From assembly GCA_036679405.1 (NCBI GenBank), contig JAVBVZ010000015.1, positions 124,001-188,000 of the forward strand: 64,000 bases of DNA, in the 5' to 3' direction. Positions 7,566 to 15,748 of this stretch are shown in pieces; position 1 is the stretch's first letter, and each line of letters starts with the position of its first letter. The notes below the pieces were generated by a model. The model did no database searches and was not told where the DNA came from. It worked only from the letters and a program-made list of their open reading frames with translations. The translations under genes were made by a program, and so were the position numbers. Source of the DNA: JAEYKI01 sp036679405. Its GTDB lineage: Bacteria > Bacillota > Clostridia > Christensenellales > Christensenellaceae.

Positions 7566-9329
7566 GTGTTGGATTTTATCCATGGAAAAGCTCCGTTTTT
7601 TTTTGACGGGGCGTTCGGCACTTATTATCATTCAAAATTTCACAAAAACATCTTCTGTGAAACCGCAAATATCAGCGACCCGGAGACCGTGCTCGCCATC
7701 CACAAAGAATATATCAAGGCCGGTGCAAACGCCATTAAGACAAACACTTTTGGTGTCAACCCGCTTTTAACAGAAGGCACGCAACAGCGCGCCGACATGA
7801 TCAAAAGCGGATATAAGCTGGCCCTTCAGGCCGCCCGGGGTACCGGCACGGCTGTTTTTGCGGACATCGGTTGCATTGTATCTTCAAAATTGGATGCCTC
7901 GAAAGAATATAAATTTATCGCCAAAGTATTTATAGAATGCGGCGCGACTAATTTTATCTTTGAAACACTGAATGAGTTTGACTCCATCGTCCCCGCCCTT
8001 TCCCTGATCAGGCAAAAGGTTGCGGATCCGACGGTCATTGTTTCTTTTGCCGTCTCGCAGGACGGTATGACCAGCCGGGGCTACTCTTACAAAAAAATCA
8101 TGGAAACCGCGGCCGCTTCCCCCTATGTGGATGTGGTAGGTCTAAACTGTCTGTGCGGACCTAGCCATATGTATGACCTTCTCCGGGAGATCTGTCCTTT
8201 CAAAAAACCTCTGGCCGCTATGCCCAACGCCGGATACCCCTCTACCCTGAACGGACGGACGGTATACCTGGACAACGCTGAATACTTTTCAGAAAAGGCC
8301 AAGGATATCCATTTGCTCGGCATACGCATTTTGGGCGGCTGCTGCGGAACCACCCCCGCACACATCCGGCAAATGATAGAAAAAATACAGGGAGGGCCGC
8401 CCGTCTCCGCCTCTGTTGTATGCGAAGCGCCTCCCGTCCGCCCCCGAAGCCCAATCCAAAATCCACTGGCTGCAAGCTTTGCGGCGGGTAAAAAAATTTT
8501 GGCGGTAGAACTGGATGCGCCTATCCGGCCGGATGCAGACCTGACGGCGCAATCCGTAAAAACGCTCCGCGACGCAGGCGCGGACCTTATAACCGTAGCC
8601 GATTCTCCGTTGGCCCGTACGCGCGCAGACAGCATTATGACTGCGGCACGTATCAAAAGAGAAGCCGGGATGGAAGTCCTACCGCATTTGTCCTGCCGGG
8701 ACCGCAACCACATCGGCATCAAGGCCGCGCTCATTGCAGGCCAGATTGAGCATCTTCAGAATATTCTTTTGATCACCGGGGATCCTATCGCCCAAGCCGA
8801 CCGCGAAGAATACAAAGGGGTCTTCAGTTTTAATGCGGCCGGTCTTATCGCATATGTCCGCCGTCTGAACGAAGATCTTTTTGCCGCCTCTCCCTATTAC
8901 ATAGGCGCAGCCATCAACCCGAACGCAACCCAGTTTAAAGCCGAGCTGGCCCGCGCCCGGCGTAAAATTGAAAACGGCGCACAATTTTTGCTTTCCCAGC
9001 CCTTGTTTTCAAAAAAAGCGATCCAGAACCTCGCTTTTGCAAAAAAAGAACTGGATGCTTACATTCTGGCGGGCATCCTGCCGGTTGCCAGTCTCAAAAA
9101 CGCCCTGTTTTTAAACAATGAGGTCTCCGGGATTTCCATCCCCGCCTCTCTTATAGGGCGCCTGCAAGGAAAAGAAGCCGCGCAGGTCCGCGAGATCTCC
9201 CTGGATTTCTGTATGGACATCGTCCGGCAAACACAGTCGTTTTGCGACGGTTACTATATTATGACCCCTCTGGGCAAAGTAGACCTGGCCGCCGGCCTGG
9301 TCCAAAAAATAAGGAGCCAAAAAGTATGA
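7566..9329 (+). CDS. Bifunctional homocysteine S-methyltransferase / MTHFR-like protein
   Basis: 587 aa, two domains. Residues about 1-285: homocysteine methyltransferase barrel with the zinc-binding Cys in LNCLCGP (about 194) and the GGCCGTTP pair (about 257-258). Residues about 300-575: methylenetetrahydrofolate reductase-like barrel (EVTDP-type LLITGDP motif, VSQPLF-like LSQPLFS). Known: this fusion (YitJ-like) supplies methyl groups and transfers them to homocysteine. The start is GTG at 7566 behind AGGGAGG. It overlaps the next gene by an ATGA. No S-methylmethionine permease lies nearby, so methyl-THF via the neighbouring pterin protein is the likelier source. Confidence 0.88.
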   Translation: MLDFIHGKAPFFFDGAFGTYYHSKFHKNIFCETANISDPETVLAIHKEYIKAGANAIKTNTFGVNPLLTEGTQQRADMIKSGYKLALQAARGTGTAVFADIGCIVSSKLDASKEYKFIAKVFIECGATNFIFETLNEFDSIVPALSLIRQKVADPTVIVSFAVSQDGMTSRGYSYKKIMETAAASPYVDVVGLNCLCGPSHMYDLLREICPFKKPLAAMPNAGYPSTLNGRTVYLDNAEYFSEKAKDIHLLGIRILGGCCGTTPAHIRQMIEKIQGGPPVSASVVCEAPPVRPRSPIQNPLAASFAAGKKILAVELDAPIRPDADLTAQSVKTLRDAGADLITVADSPLARTRADSIMTAARIKREAGMEVLPHLSCRDRNHIGIKAALIAGQIEHLQNILLITGDPIAQADREEYKGVFSFNAAGLIAYVRRLNEDLFAASPYYIGAAINPNATQFKAELARARRKIENGAQFLLSQPLFSKKAIQNLAFAKKELDAYILAGILPVASLKNALFLNNEVSGISIPASLIGRLQGKEAAQVREISLDFCMDIVRQTQSFCDGYYIMTPLGKVDLAAGLVQKIRSQKV

Positions 9330-10111
9330 TTATTGTTGGAGAAAAACTGAATACCTCTATTCCAAAAACACAGCAGGCCGTACAGGAGAAAGACGAAGAG
9401 ACCCTTACCGCCCTTATTCGCGCGCAGGCGGAAGCCGGCGCAGACTACCAAGACGTCAACACCGCCGTCGGCAGTGATGAAATGCAAAGCATGCGCTGGC
9501 TTTCCGGCCTGGTCCTCGCCCACTCAAACAGCGGCGTCATGTTGGACTCTCCTTCTCCAAAAGTGATTGAAGCTGTAATCGGAGGGCTAGGTGACCGGCC
9601 GGTGATCGTTAATTCTGTCACACTGTCCGACCGCCTCTCCCTGCTTCCCATCGTCCGCGAGGCCGGCGCCTCCCTTGTAGCCCTGCCCATGGATGAAAAC
9701 GGTATCCCTCACACTGCAAAGGGACGTGCGGAAAACGCAAAACGGCTGGTCGACACTATTACGGCCACCGGGATTCCCGCTCATAAAATATATATGGACG
9801 TGCTGGCTGAATCGGTCGCAGTTGCGGACGATAATCTAATGGTCTCGCTTGCTTCCATTCGCGAGATCCGCAAAATTGACCCGGATATAAAAACCATATG
9901 CGGTGTTTCCAACGTTTCCTTCGGCCTTCCCCGGCGCGTTAATATAAATTGCGCTTTCCTGTCCGCGGCCATCGCGGCCGGCCTTCAAAGCGCAATACTG
10001 GACATCACTTCTCCATCCGTCAAAACCGCACTGTTAGCCTCTCTTGCGGTTGCCGGACAGGACGAATATTGCCTTTCTTATATCTCCCATATACGAAGCA
10101 TGAATGAATAG
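9326..10111 (+). CDS. Pterin-binding methyltetrahydrofolate methyltransferase (MetH/AcsE-like domain)
   Basis: 261 aa DHPS-like TIM barrel. It begins IIVGEKLNTS and has the AEAGADYQDVN pterin-site motif (about residues 33-44) and GVSNVSFGLP (about 193-202), as in the pterin-binding domain of cobalamin methionine synthase and in AcsE. Start at 9326 in an ATGA overlap with the upstream stop. No cobalamin-binding domain is present in either protein, so the corrinoid protein must be encoded elsewhere. With the upstream fusion it looks like a split methionine synthase. Confidence 0.83.
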   Translation: MIIVGEKLNTSIPKTQQAVQEKDEETLTALIRAQAEAGADYQDVNTAVGSDEMQSMRWLSGLVLAHSNSGVMLDSPSPKVIEAVIGGLGDRPVIVNSVTLSDRLSLLPIVREAGASLVALPMDENGIPHTAKGRAENAKRLVDTITATGIPAHKIYMDVLAESVAVADDNLMVSLASIREIRKIDPDIKTICGVSNVSFGLPRRVNINCAFLSAAIAAGLQSAILDITSPSVKTALLASLAVAGQDEYCLSYISHIRSMNE

Positions 10112-10143
10112 GCGAACGGAAAAAAGATATCTTTGAAATCAGG

Positions 10144-10176
10144 AAAGCCTCTTTTTGTAAAAGAGGCTTTTTTTTC
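10144..10176 (+). terminator. Intrinsic terminator
   Basis: Perfect 12-bp stem AAAGCCTCTTTT (10144-10155), loop TGT, AAAAGAGGCTTT (10159-10170), followed by a T-run to 10176. Confidence 0.92.
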
Positions 10177-10254
10177 TGCAAAATTATGTTTTTTGTATGG
10201 CGTTTTTTTCACAAAAAATTCATCCTTTTAACACGCATAATCCACAAAAATTCA

Positions 10255-10282
10255 TTGAATGGACATACATTTTGTTTATGAT
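10255..10282 (+). promoter_or_regulatory. Probable apbE promoter
   Basis: TTGAAT (10255-10260), 16-base spacer, TATGAT (10277-10282), 26 bases before the apbE start. Moderate match. Confidence 0.5.
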
Positions 10283-10308
10283 AAAACAAAAGCAAGGAGA
10301 GGTTTCAT

Positions 10309-11277
10309 ATGAGAAGCACCCAAACCGGCAGAACTTTTTTTGCACTGGGAACCATGAATTCAATATCTACATTCGAAAGCGGCGGCGATGCCGCAGCGGA
10401 TGAGGCAATGGCCAGGGTACTTCAGATCCACAGCCGGATGTCCGCTTTTCAATTAAACAGCGACATCTGTCGCCTGAATGCGGCTGCCGGAATCCGGCCG
10501 GTATCTCTTCATCCGGACACCGCCGCTCTGCTGCTTTTGGCCAAAACCTGCGCGCGCATCACGAACGGCGCTTTTGACATCACGCTGCGTCCCCTTTGCG
10601 AACTTTGGAGCGTAGGAAAACGCGCCAGTTTTATACCGCTTCCCAGCCAGATAAAAGACGGGCTCATGCAAAAGGGCATTGAAGACCTCAAAATAGACCA
10701 TTCGTCATCCACCGCCTTTCTTGCGCGGCCGGGCATGGCAGTAGATCTGGGTGGAATTGCAAAGGGATATGCCGGCGATGAAATCAGAAGGATCCTTCTG
10801 GCGCACGGCATTCAAAATGCGCTTATTAATCTTGGCGGCAACATTGTAGCCATGGGCGAAAGCCCTAAAAGGCGTCCCTGGAGAGTAGGCGTACAAAATC
10901 CGCTCATGCCCCGTGGAAACAGCCTGGTTTCGCTGGATATAAGAGATTCTTCTGTTGTAACATCCGGAGTGGGGGAACGATTTTTTATTAAAGACAAAAA
11001 ACGTTTTCACCATATTTTAGACCCGCACACCGGAATGCCCGCTCAAAGCGGCCTGCTTTCGGTCACGGTTTCCTCGCCTTCGGGCGTCCTTGCAGACGCG
11101 CTGTCAACCGCCCTTTTTGTTTTGGGACCAAAAGAAGGCCTCTCTCTTCTCAAAGACGATGCCGAAGGATTTTTCTCGGATGCCGGGATCCAAGCCCTTT
11201 TCTTAACAGAAGATTTAAGCATAATCAAAACACCCGGTTTGTCTTTTTCCCCCTACGTTTTAAAGGAGGTACAATAA
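10309..11277 (+). CDS. apbE: FAD:protein FMN transferase (ApbE)
   Basis: 322 aa. Known reaction: Mg-dependent transfer of FMN from FAD to a Thr/Ser in a target FMN-binding domain. Seen: GAFDITLRPL (about residue 85), the VDLGGIAKGYA motif (about 145), LINLGGN, and HHILDPHTGMPA near the C-terminal active site. Unlike many ApbE proteins there is no signal peptide or lipobox, so the enzyme appears cytoplasmic. The ATG follows GGAGAGG; the next gene begins one base after its stop and encodes an evident FMN-domain acceptor, making a modifying enzyme-substrate pair. Confidence 0.92.
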   Translation: MRSTQTGRTFFALGTMNSISTFESGGDAAADEAMARVLQIHSRMSAFQLNSDICRLNAAAGIRPVSLHPDTAALLLLAKTCARITNGAFDITLRPLCELWSVGKRASFIPLPSQIKDGLMQKGIEDLKIDHSSSTAFLARPGMAVDLGGIAKGYAGDEIRRILLAHGIQNALINLGGNIVAMGESPKRRPWRVGVQNPLMPRGNSLVSLDIRDSSVVTSGVGERFFIKDKKRFHHILDPHTGMPAQSGLLSVTVSSPSGVLADALSTALFVLGPKEGLSLLKDDAEGFFSDAGIQALFLTEDLSIIKTPGLSFSPYVLKEVQ

Positions 11278-11278
11278 A

Positions 11279-12685
11279 ATGGAAATGCACGCAAAAAAGC
11301 GAAAAGGCAAAAAAGATTTTCTGCAAATCATCCGCCTTGCCGTGCAAATCGTTTTCTTTATATTTTTACCCGCGTTGTATATCAACGCATTTTTCGATCT
11401 GAAACTTGTCTGGTCCAGCCTGATCGGAGGTTCTTTTGATCTGGTCGAACTTTTACCCCAGGTAGTGGAACTGATTGCTATTGTTCCGGTCACCATCCTT
11501 CTTGGCAGATTTTTCTGCGGATGGATGTGCGCATTCGGCGCATTCGGCGACTTTGTCTACAAGATTGTCCATAAGGTGTTCCGTATCAATGTCCGGATAA
11601 ACCAAAAGGCGGACCGGGCGCTTAAATTTGTAAAATACGGCGTTTTGATTTTCGCTGTCGTCTTTCTTTGGACACTGGATATCCCTTCCCTTTCTTCTGC
11701 CAGTCCCTGGGATGTTTTTGGTATGATCGCCACAGTGGGCAGTGTTCCCGCCATCGGCTATGTCCTCACCAATTTGACGCTCGGATTTATCTTTTTTGCA
11801 CTGATTACCGTTGGTTCGGTTTTCATACAGCGGTTTTTTTGCAGATACCTTTGCCCGCTCGGTGCAGTGTTCGCCCTTCTCTCTTTCTTTAAGCTGACCC
11901 GCATCGAAAAGCCTACCGCCGGATGCGGCAAATGCCGTGTCTGCTCCAACGCGTGTGCAATGGGCATCCCCTTATACAAAAGCGGCACCATCCATACCGG
12001 AGAATGCATCGAATGCCTGCAATGCGTATCTGCCTGTCCCCGGGGTAACGCATCTTATTCTTTTGCGGGCAGCAATGTGCGCCCTTTGCTTGCGGGCACC
12101 ATGGCCGCCATAAGCATTACCGGTACATACGGCTTCGCAGGCCTCGCCCTGGCGGCCTCCGCGACCGACGAATCATCATCTGTACAGATTGAAACTTCTG
12201 CAGACACTGGCAGCGCCAGCGGAGAAGCAACACTGGAAACCGACGCCTCCGGATCAACCACCGTGTCCGAATCGGGCAACCGCTGGCGGGGCGGCCAGGA
12301 AGATACGCTGACCGATTCGGTTGCGACGGATACAACAGACACGGCACAGACCGATACTTCTTCTGCTGCCGCGGCAACCGAGTCCGCATCCACAGATACC
12401 GTCACCGCTTCACAGTATGCGGACGGCACGTATACCGGAACAGGAACCGGCTTTCGCGGAGCGACCACGCAGGTAGAAGTAACCATTCAGGATGGTGTGA
12501 TCACCGACATCACGACCATTTCCTACGGCGACGACGCACCTTATTTTGAGCGGGCTTTCAGCTCGGTCAGCGAGGATATCATCTCTGCACAGTCTTCTTC
12601 GGTAGATGCCGTTTCCGGTGCAACTTATTCCAGCCAAGGCATCATGGAAGCCGTTCAGGACGCTTTGAGCCAGGCACAGCAATAA
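11279..12685 (+). CDS. NapH/NosR-like membrane ferredoxin with C-terminal FMN-binding domain
   Basis: 468 aa. About five to six membrane helices in residues 14-200, with Cys-Pro type redox motifs FFCGWMCAFG (about 78-87) and RFFCRYLCPLG (about 184-194). Then two 4Fe-4S clusters, CGKCRVCSNAC (about 216-226) and CIECLQCVSAC (about 242-252), another hydrophobic helix (about 268-290), a Ser/Thr/Ala/Asp-rich linker (about 290-385), and a small FMN-binding domain ending in DAVSGATYSS, where the Thr near residue 447 is the expected flavinylation site. Inference: it carries electrons across the membrane to an extracytoplasmic acceptor. AAAGGAGG precedes the ATG. Confidence 0.87.
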   Translation: MEMHAKKRKGKKDFLQIIRLAVQIVFFIFLPALYINAFFDLKLVWSSLIGGSFDLVELLPQVVELIAIVPVTILLGRFFCGWMCAFGAFGDFVYKIVHKVFRINVRINQKADRALKFVKYGVLIFAVVFLWTLDIPSLSSASPWDVFGMIATVGSVPAIGYVLTNLTLGFIFFALITVGSVFIQRFFCRYLCPLGAVFALLSFFKLTRIEKPTAGCGKCRVCSNACAMGIPLYKSGTIHTGECIECLQCVSACPRGNASYSFAGSNVRPLLAGTMAAISITGTYGFAGLALAASATDESSSVQIETSADTGSASGEATLETDASGSTTVSESGNRWRGGQEDTLTDSVATDTTDTAQTDTSSAAAATESASTDTVTASQYADGTYTGTGTGFRGATTQVEVTIQDGVITDITTISYGDDAPYFERAFSSVSEDIISAQSSSVDAVSGATYSSQGIMEAVQDALSQAQQ

Positions 12686-12699
12686 AATTTAAAGAATAT

Positions 12700-12727
12700 A
12701 AAAAAAGCGCCGGATGGCGCTTTTTTT
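12700..12727. terminator. Bidirectional intrinsic terminator
   Basis: AAAAAAAGCGCC (12700-12711), loop GGAT, GGCGCTTTTTTT (12716-12727). Serves the FMN-domain gene (+) and the DUF4097 gene (-). Confidence 0.92.
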
Positions 12728-12743
12728 ATATAAGTTCACCCTT

Positions 12744-13655
12744 TTATCTTTTTGTTATATCCAAAGATCCTGAAACCGTATCCACACTGACGGTAACATC
12801 ACCGTTTCCATGCACGTTGTTCACCATCTCAAAATTGTTGCTCAGGCTGCCCGAAACACTGTCAAAATCCAGTGTGAAGCCGTCGTTGTCCGGCAAAAGC
12901 AGATCGACACTGCCCGAAACCGTATTCACGTCTATTTTTTGGGGCATACCGCCCGCTTCAACAACAACGCTTCCGCTGGTAGTATCGGCCTGAACGCTCT
13001 CCATACGATCTGCCTGCAAAAGGATTTCTCCCGATACGCTGTCTGCATTCACCCGTCCGTAAGAGCCCCCTTTCACCGCGATCTCCCCGGAAGTAGTATC
13101 CAGTTCAAACGTTTCCGCTGCGGCGCCGCCGACATATAATGCCCCCGAAACGCTACTCAGCCGAAGCGTATCGGCTTTTGCTTGTTCAACCCGGATTTCT
13201 CCGGAAGAGGAATACAGGCCCATATTGCCCTGATAATCTGCGGGCACGTAAAGCGTTACTTCTATATAGCCGGTGTCCACCAGGTTAAACAGTCCCATCC
13301 ATTTATTTTTAAGTCCGCTTACCGCACTCAGCGTGTCTCCGCTTACTCCGGCAACCATCACCGCGTCTTTACTCAGCTCCCGGCTGCTTTTTTCTTCGAT
13401 GCGTATCGTGTCTTCATCCGTCACCACGACCTTGATGGATTCGCTTACAAAATCCAGCCGGATATTACGAATCTCTCCGGCATCCGCTTCAAATTCGGAA
13501 ACCGCCGTACCTTCTACCTGCCCGGTCTGTTCGCCAAACATCATCCTCCCGGCCGAAAAATAAATCACATTTTGTGCGGCAATCCCAAAAACCAGCAGTA
13601 TGATCAGTAAGGCGGCAACCACCGATAAAATTACAATTTTTACAATCCTGCTCAT
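12744..13655 (-). CDS. DUF4097 (LiaG-like) membrane-anchored beta-helix protein
   Basis: 303 aa. N-terminal membrane anchor (about residues 7-28) followed by an all-beta domain built of about nine imperfect units of roughly 20 residues carrying SSSGEI, SVSGAL, TTSGEI, SVSGEI, TTSGSV, TVSGSV, SVSGSL and TVSGSL. This periodic pattern is typical of DUF4097 proteins found with PadR/HAAS or Lia envelope-stress systems. It is the last gene of the padR operon, 13 bases after the HAAS-like gene. Precise role unknown. Confidence 0.82.
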   Translation of the reverse strand: MSRIVKIVILSVVAALLIILLVFGIAAQNVIYFSAGRMMFGEQTGQVEGTAVSEFEADAGEIRNIRLDFVSESIKVVVTDEDTIRIEEKSSRELSKDAVMVAGVSGDTLSAVSGLKNKWMGLFNLVDTGYIEVTLYVPADYQGNMGLYSSSGEIRVEQAKADTLRLSSVSGALYVGGAAAETFELDTTSGEIAVKGGSYGRVNADSVSGEILLQADRMESVQADTTSGSVVVEAGGMPQKIDVNTVSGSVDLLLPDNDGFTLDFDSVSGSLSNNFEMVNNVHGNGDVTVSVDTVSGSLDITKR

Positions 13656-13668
13656 GCTTCACATCTCC

Positions 13669-14313
13669 TTACTTGTTTACAATGGCGTTTACCAGCTTTT
13701 GGACCACCACACCCAGAATAAAGATCACCCAGGTTACATACCAGGCACCCGTAGTAAAGCTGATCAGAAAATACAGCACTACAATAATCGGCCATACGAT
13801 ACCCGAATACAGATTCTTCTTTTCTTCCCGGGCTGCATGGGCCGCTTTCCATTCCCGGAACTCTTCTACCATTGTATCATCCATTTTTGTATATTTGGGA
13901 TGCACAATATTATTGTATACCAAAAGGGAAGTTGCTCCTGCAATCAGTGCAAACATCACCACCAGGCCGGGAATCGGCTGCCCCATCGTACCCAGCAGGA
14001 TAATGGCCAGCGGACTTAAAATATACATAGCTACCGCAATAGCCTTGAATTTTGCGCTTTGCCTGCGGTTTCTTTCCATTTCCGCTTTTCCGGCCGGGTC
14101 CGGTTCGTTGATCTCATGGATCAGACGATCTACGTCTCCTATGCTCCTCTTTACAATTTCAAAGGCCTCTTCTTCACTTGCGCCTTTGTCCAAAAGATCC
14201 TGATACCTTTCTTTTAAATTCAGATACAGTTCTTCACGCAGTTCAATCGTCCGCGTGGTTTTTGGCGCATTTGCAAAAAGTTCTTCCAAATAACCGCGTA
14301 ATTTCTCTTCCAT
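13669..14313 (-). CDS. HAAS/permease-prefix domain membrane protein
   Basis: 214 aa. The N-terminal 80 residues form the helical domain seen beside PadR regulators (LRGYLEELFANAP, a GASEEEAFEIVKRSIGDVDRLI segment). It is followed by about four membrane helices: two near residues 90-135 and two at the C-terminus. Known from context: such proteins usually act with a PadR repressor and a DUF4097 protein, exactly the order found here. Function unproven. Confidence 0.8.
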   Translation of the reverse strand: MEEKLRGYLEELFANAPKTTRTIELREELYLNLKERYQDLLDKGASEEEAFEIVKRSIGDVDRLIHEINEPDPAGKAEMERNRRQSAKFKAIAVAMYILSPLAIILLGTMGQPIPGLVVMFALIAGATSLLVYNNIVHPKYTKMDDTMVEEFREWKAAHAAREEKKNLYSGIVWPIIVVLYFLISFTTGAWYVTWVIFILGVVVQKLVNAIVNK

Positions 14314-14332
14314 TTCCTTTTCCTACCCCCCG

Positions 14333-14662
14333 TTAGATAAGGCTGTCGATCAGCCGTTTGGTTTCTTCCCAATCTTCTTTGTTCTTTTCGTAAAGCAATT
14401 TTCCCATTTTGGTAATCCGGTAATACCTGCGCCGGGCGCCGGTTGTCTCATCACCCCAGTAAGACTCAATCATCTTTGCCGCCTCAAGCCGCCTAAACGC
14501 AGAATACAGCGTGGCTTCCTTGAGTTCATACTGGCCGTTTGTTTTCATCTGAATCGACTTATTGATCTCATATCCATAGCTGTCTTTCTCCATCAGCTGA
14601 GCCAGTATAATTGTTTCCGTGTGCCCTCTGACCAGGTCGGACGTAATAGACAATCCTGTCAT
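14333..14662 (-). CDS. PadR-family transcriptional repressor
   Basis: 109 aa winged-helix protein: the HTETIILAQLMEKDSYGYEI start and LYSAFRRLEAAKMIESYWG wing are diagnostic of PadR. First gene of a three-gene operon, with a strong promoter 35-63 bases upstream and an AT-rich inverted repeat between promoter and gene, so autorepression is likely. The ligand is unknown. Confidence 0.9.
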   Translation of the reverse strand: MTGLSITSDLVRGHTETIILAQLMEKDSYGYEINKSIQMKTNGQYELKEATLYSAFRRLEAAKMIESYWGDETTGARRRYYRITKMGKLLYEKNKEDWEETKRLIDSLI

Positions 14663-14676
14663 CCCCTTTCCTGGAA

Positions 14677-14695
14677 TATATATTCAATTTATATA
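14677..14695. promoter_or_regulatory. Candidate PadR operator
   Basis: TATATA (14677-14682), 7-base spacer TTCAATT, TATATA (14690-14695), immediately downstream of the padR -10 element. Low-complexity arms, so only a candidate. Confidence 0.4.
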
Positions 14696-14696
14696 C

Positions 14697-14725
14697 ATTG
14701 TAATTATATTTACTTCGCCTGTCAA
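14697..14725 (-). promoter_or_regulatory. padR operon promoter
   Basis: Minus strand: TTGACA (14725-14720), 17-base spacer, TACAAT (14702-14697). Same hexamers and spacing as the znuA promoter. Confidence 0.85.
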
Positions 14726-14789
14726 GGTATATTGCAAAAAAATATACCCATTTTCAAATTTTTCATTATTCAATTCCGTCTTCAAAATC

Positions 14790-14822
14790 AAAAAAGCCTG
14801 CCGGCGGCTAAAAGCGGCAGGC
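14790..14822 (-). terminator. Terminator of the CDGSH gene
   Basis: Minus strand: GCCTGCCG (14822-14815), 11-base loop, CGGCAGGC (14803-14796), then TTTTTT (14795-14790). Confidence 0.85.
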
Positions 14823-14840
14823 AGGCTAAAGCATTTTTTT

Positions 14841-15524
14841 CTATTTGTCGTGAAAACGCACGGAGACATGCATAGCATCACAAAAAGGTTTGTTTTCCGA
14901 TTCTCCGCACCGGCAGAGAGTTACGCGGTTCCTGACTTCCCATACGAATCCCTCGGATGATTCTATAGGGATACCGCCCTTTACCCAAAGCGGCCCGCTG
15001 CAGCGCCTGGACGGATCCTGCAAAATTACAATCCCCGGTTCCAGCACCGGCTCGATCGGTTCTCTTGTTTCTTTGTCGAGTGCAACCAACCTTCCGGCCG
15101 GGCAATCACAAATTGTCTTCAGCGCTTCCGCGCACAGCTCAGGGTCGTCCGACTGCATGGTCAGGCTCCAGGAATCGCCGTGCTCTCCGTGGCAGAAGCG
15201 TGCAAACGCGCAAAGAAAAATCACATCCGCAAGTACCAGTCCCGGCCCTTCGGTATACCTTGCCCGCTCAAAAAACGGCCGGCGGTTTGCGGTTTCCGTG
15301 CCGTCAAACCCGTGCGAATGGTGACCGTCACAAAACGGCATGGTAGATGAACGCCCACAACGGCAAAGAGCATAAGTCTCCTTTTGCGGAAACGTTCTGC
15401 CCTGTTCATATTTGACGCCGTGCCCCTCAGGCACAATGATTTTTTCTTCCAGCGGAACATTTCCGCAAACCAGATACGGGCCGTCTTTTTGTACTTTTAT
15501 TTTCATTTGCGACTGATTATCCAT
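14841..15524 (-). CDS. Double CDGSH iron-sulfur domain protein
   Basis: 227 aa. Two CDGSH-type 2Fe-2S motifs: CRCGRSSTMPFCDGHH (about residues 54-69) and CRCGESENKPFCDAMH near the C-terminus (about 204-219). Each supplies three Cys and one His; the second has CDAMH in place of CDGSH. The middle (about 90-180) matches the conserved region of long bacterial CDGSH proteins. Known: CDGSH clusters take part in iron-sulfur or electron transfer; the role in bacteria is not settled. Monocistronic with its own promoter and terminator. Confidence 0.88.
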   Translation of the reverse strand: MDNQSQMKIKVQKDGPYLVCGNVPLEEKIIVPEGHGVKYEQGRTFPQKETYALCRCGRSSTMPFCDGHHSHGFDGTETANRRPFFERARYTEGPGLVLADVIFLCAFARFCHGEHGDSWSLTMQSDDPELCAEALKTICDCPAGRLVALDKETREPIEPVLEPGIVILQDPSRRCSGPLWVKGGIPIESSEGFVWEVRNRVTLCRCGESENKPFCDAMHVSVRFHDK

Positions 15525-15562
15525 AAATAAAACCCCACAGCTTCCTTTATCCGTACGTTTCT

Positions 15563-15590
15563 ATTATAAGGGATAACACATGAAAGACAA
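15563..15590 (-). promoter_or_regulatory. Promoter of the CDGSH gene
   Basis: Minus strand: TTGTCT (15590-15585), 16-base spacer, TATAAT (15568-15563), about 39 bases before the start. Confidence 0.7.
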
Positions 15591-15680
15591 GGGTTTTGTT
15601 GCCTGTTTATAAAAACGGTCCTTTTTCGCCCCGCAAAACCATCCGCACCCCAAAAGGGACACTTTTAAAAGGGGCTTATT

Positions 15681-15729
15681 TAAAGAGGCCCGGCCAAAAG
15701 GAGGAAACGCCTTTTACCGGACCTCTTTA
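15681..15729 (-). terminator. Long hairpin after the flavin oxidoreductase gene
   Basis: Outer arms TAAAGAGG (15681-15688) and CCTCTTTA (15722-15729), then CCGG/CCGG and an inner AAAGG/CCTTT pairing, with a few mismatches. It lies 20 bases beyond the stop at 15749. The flanking sequence is not a clean T-run, so it may be a terminator or an RNA 3'-end stabiliser. Confidence 0.6.
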
Positions 15730-15748
15730 TATTACTTTTTCCTTTTAA

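Noticed and set aside
9326..10111. Evidence for acetogenesis (Wood-Ljungdahl AcsE)
   Set aside because: The pterin-binding fold is shared with methionine synthase; no CO dehydrogenase, corrinoid iron-sulfur protein or formate-THF ligase gene is nearby, and the upstream fusion points to methionine.
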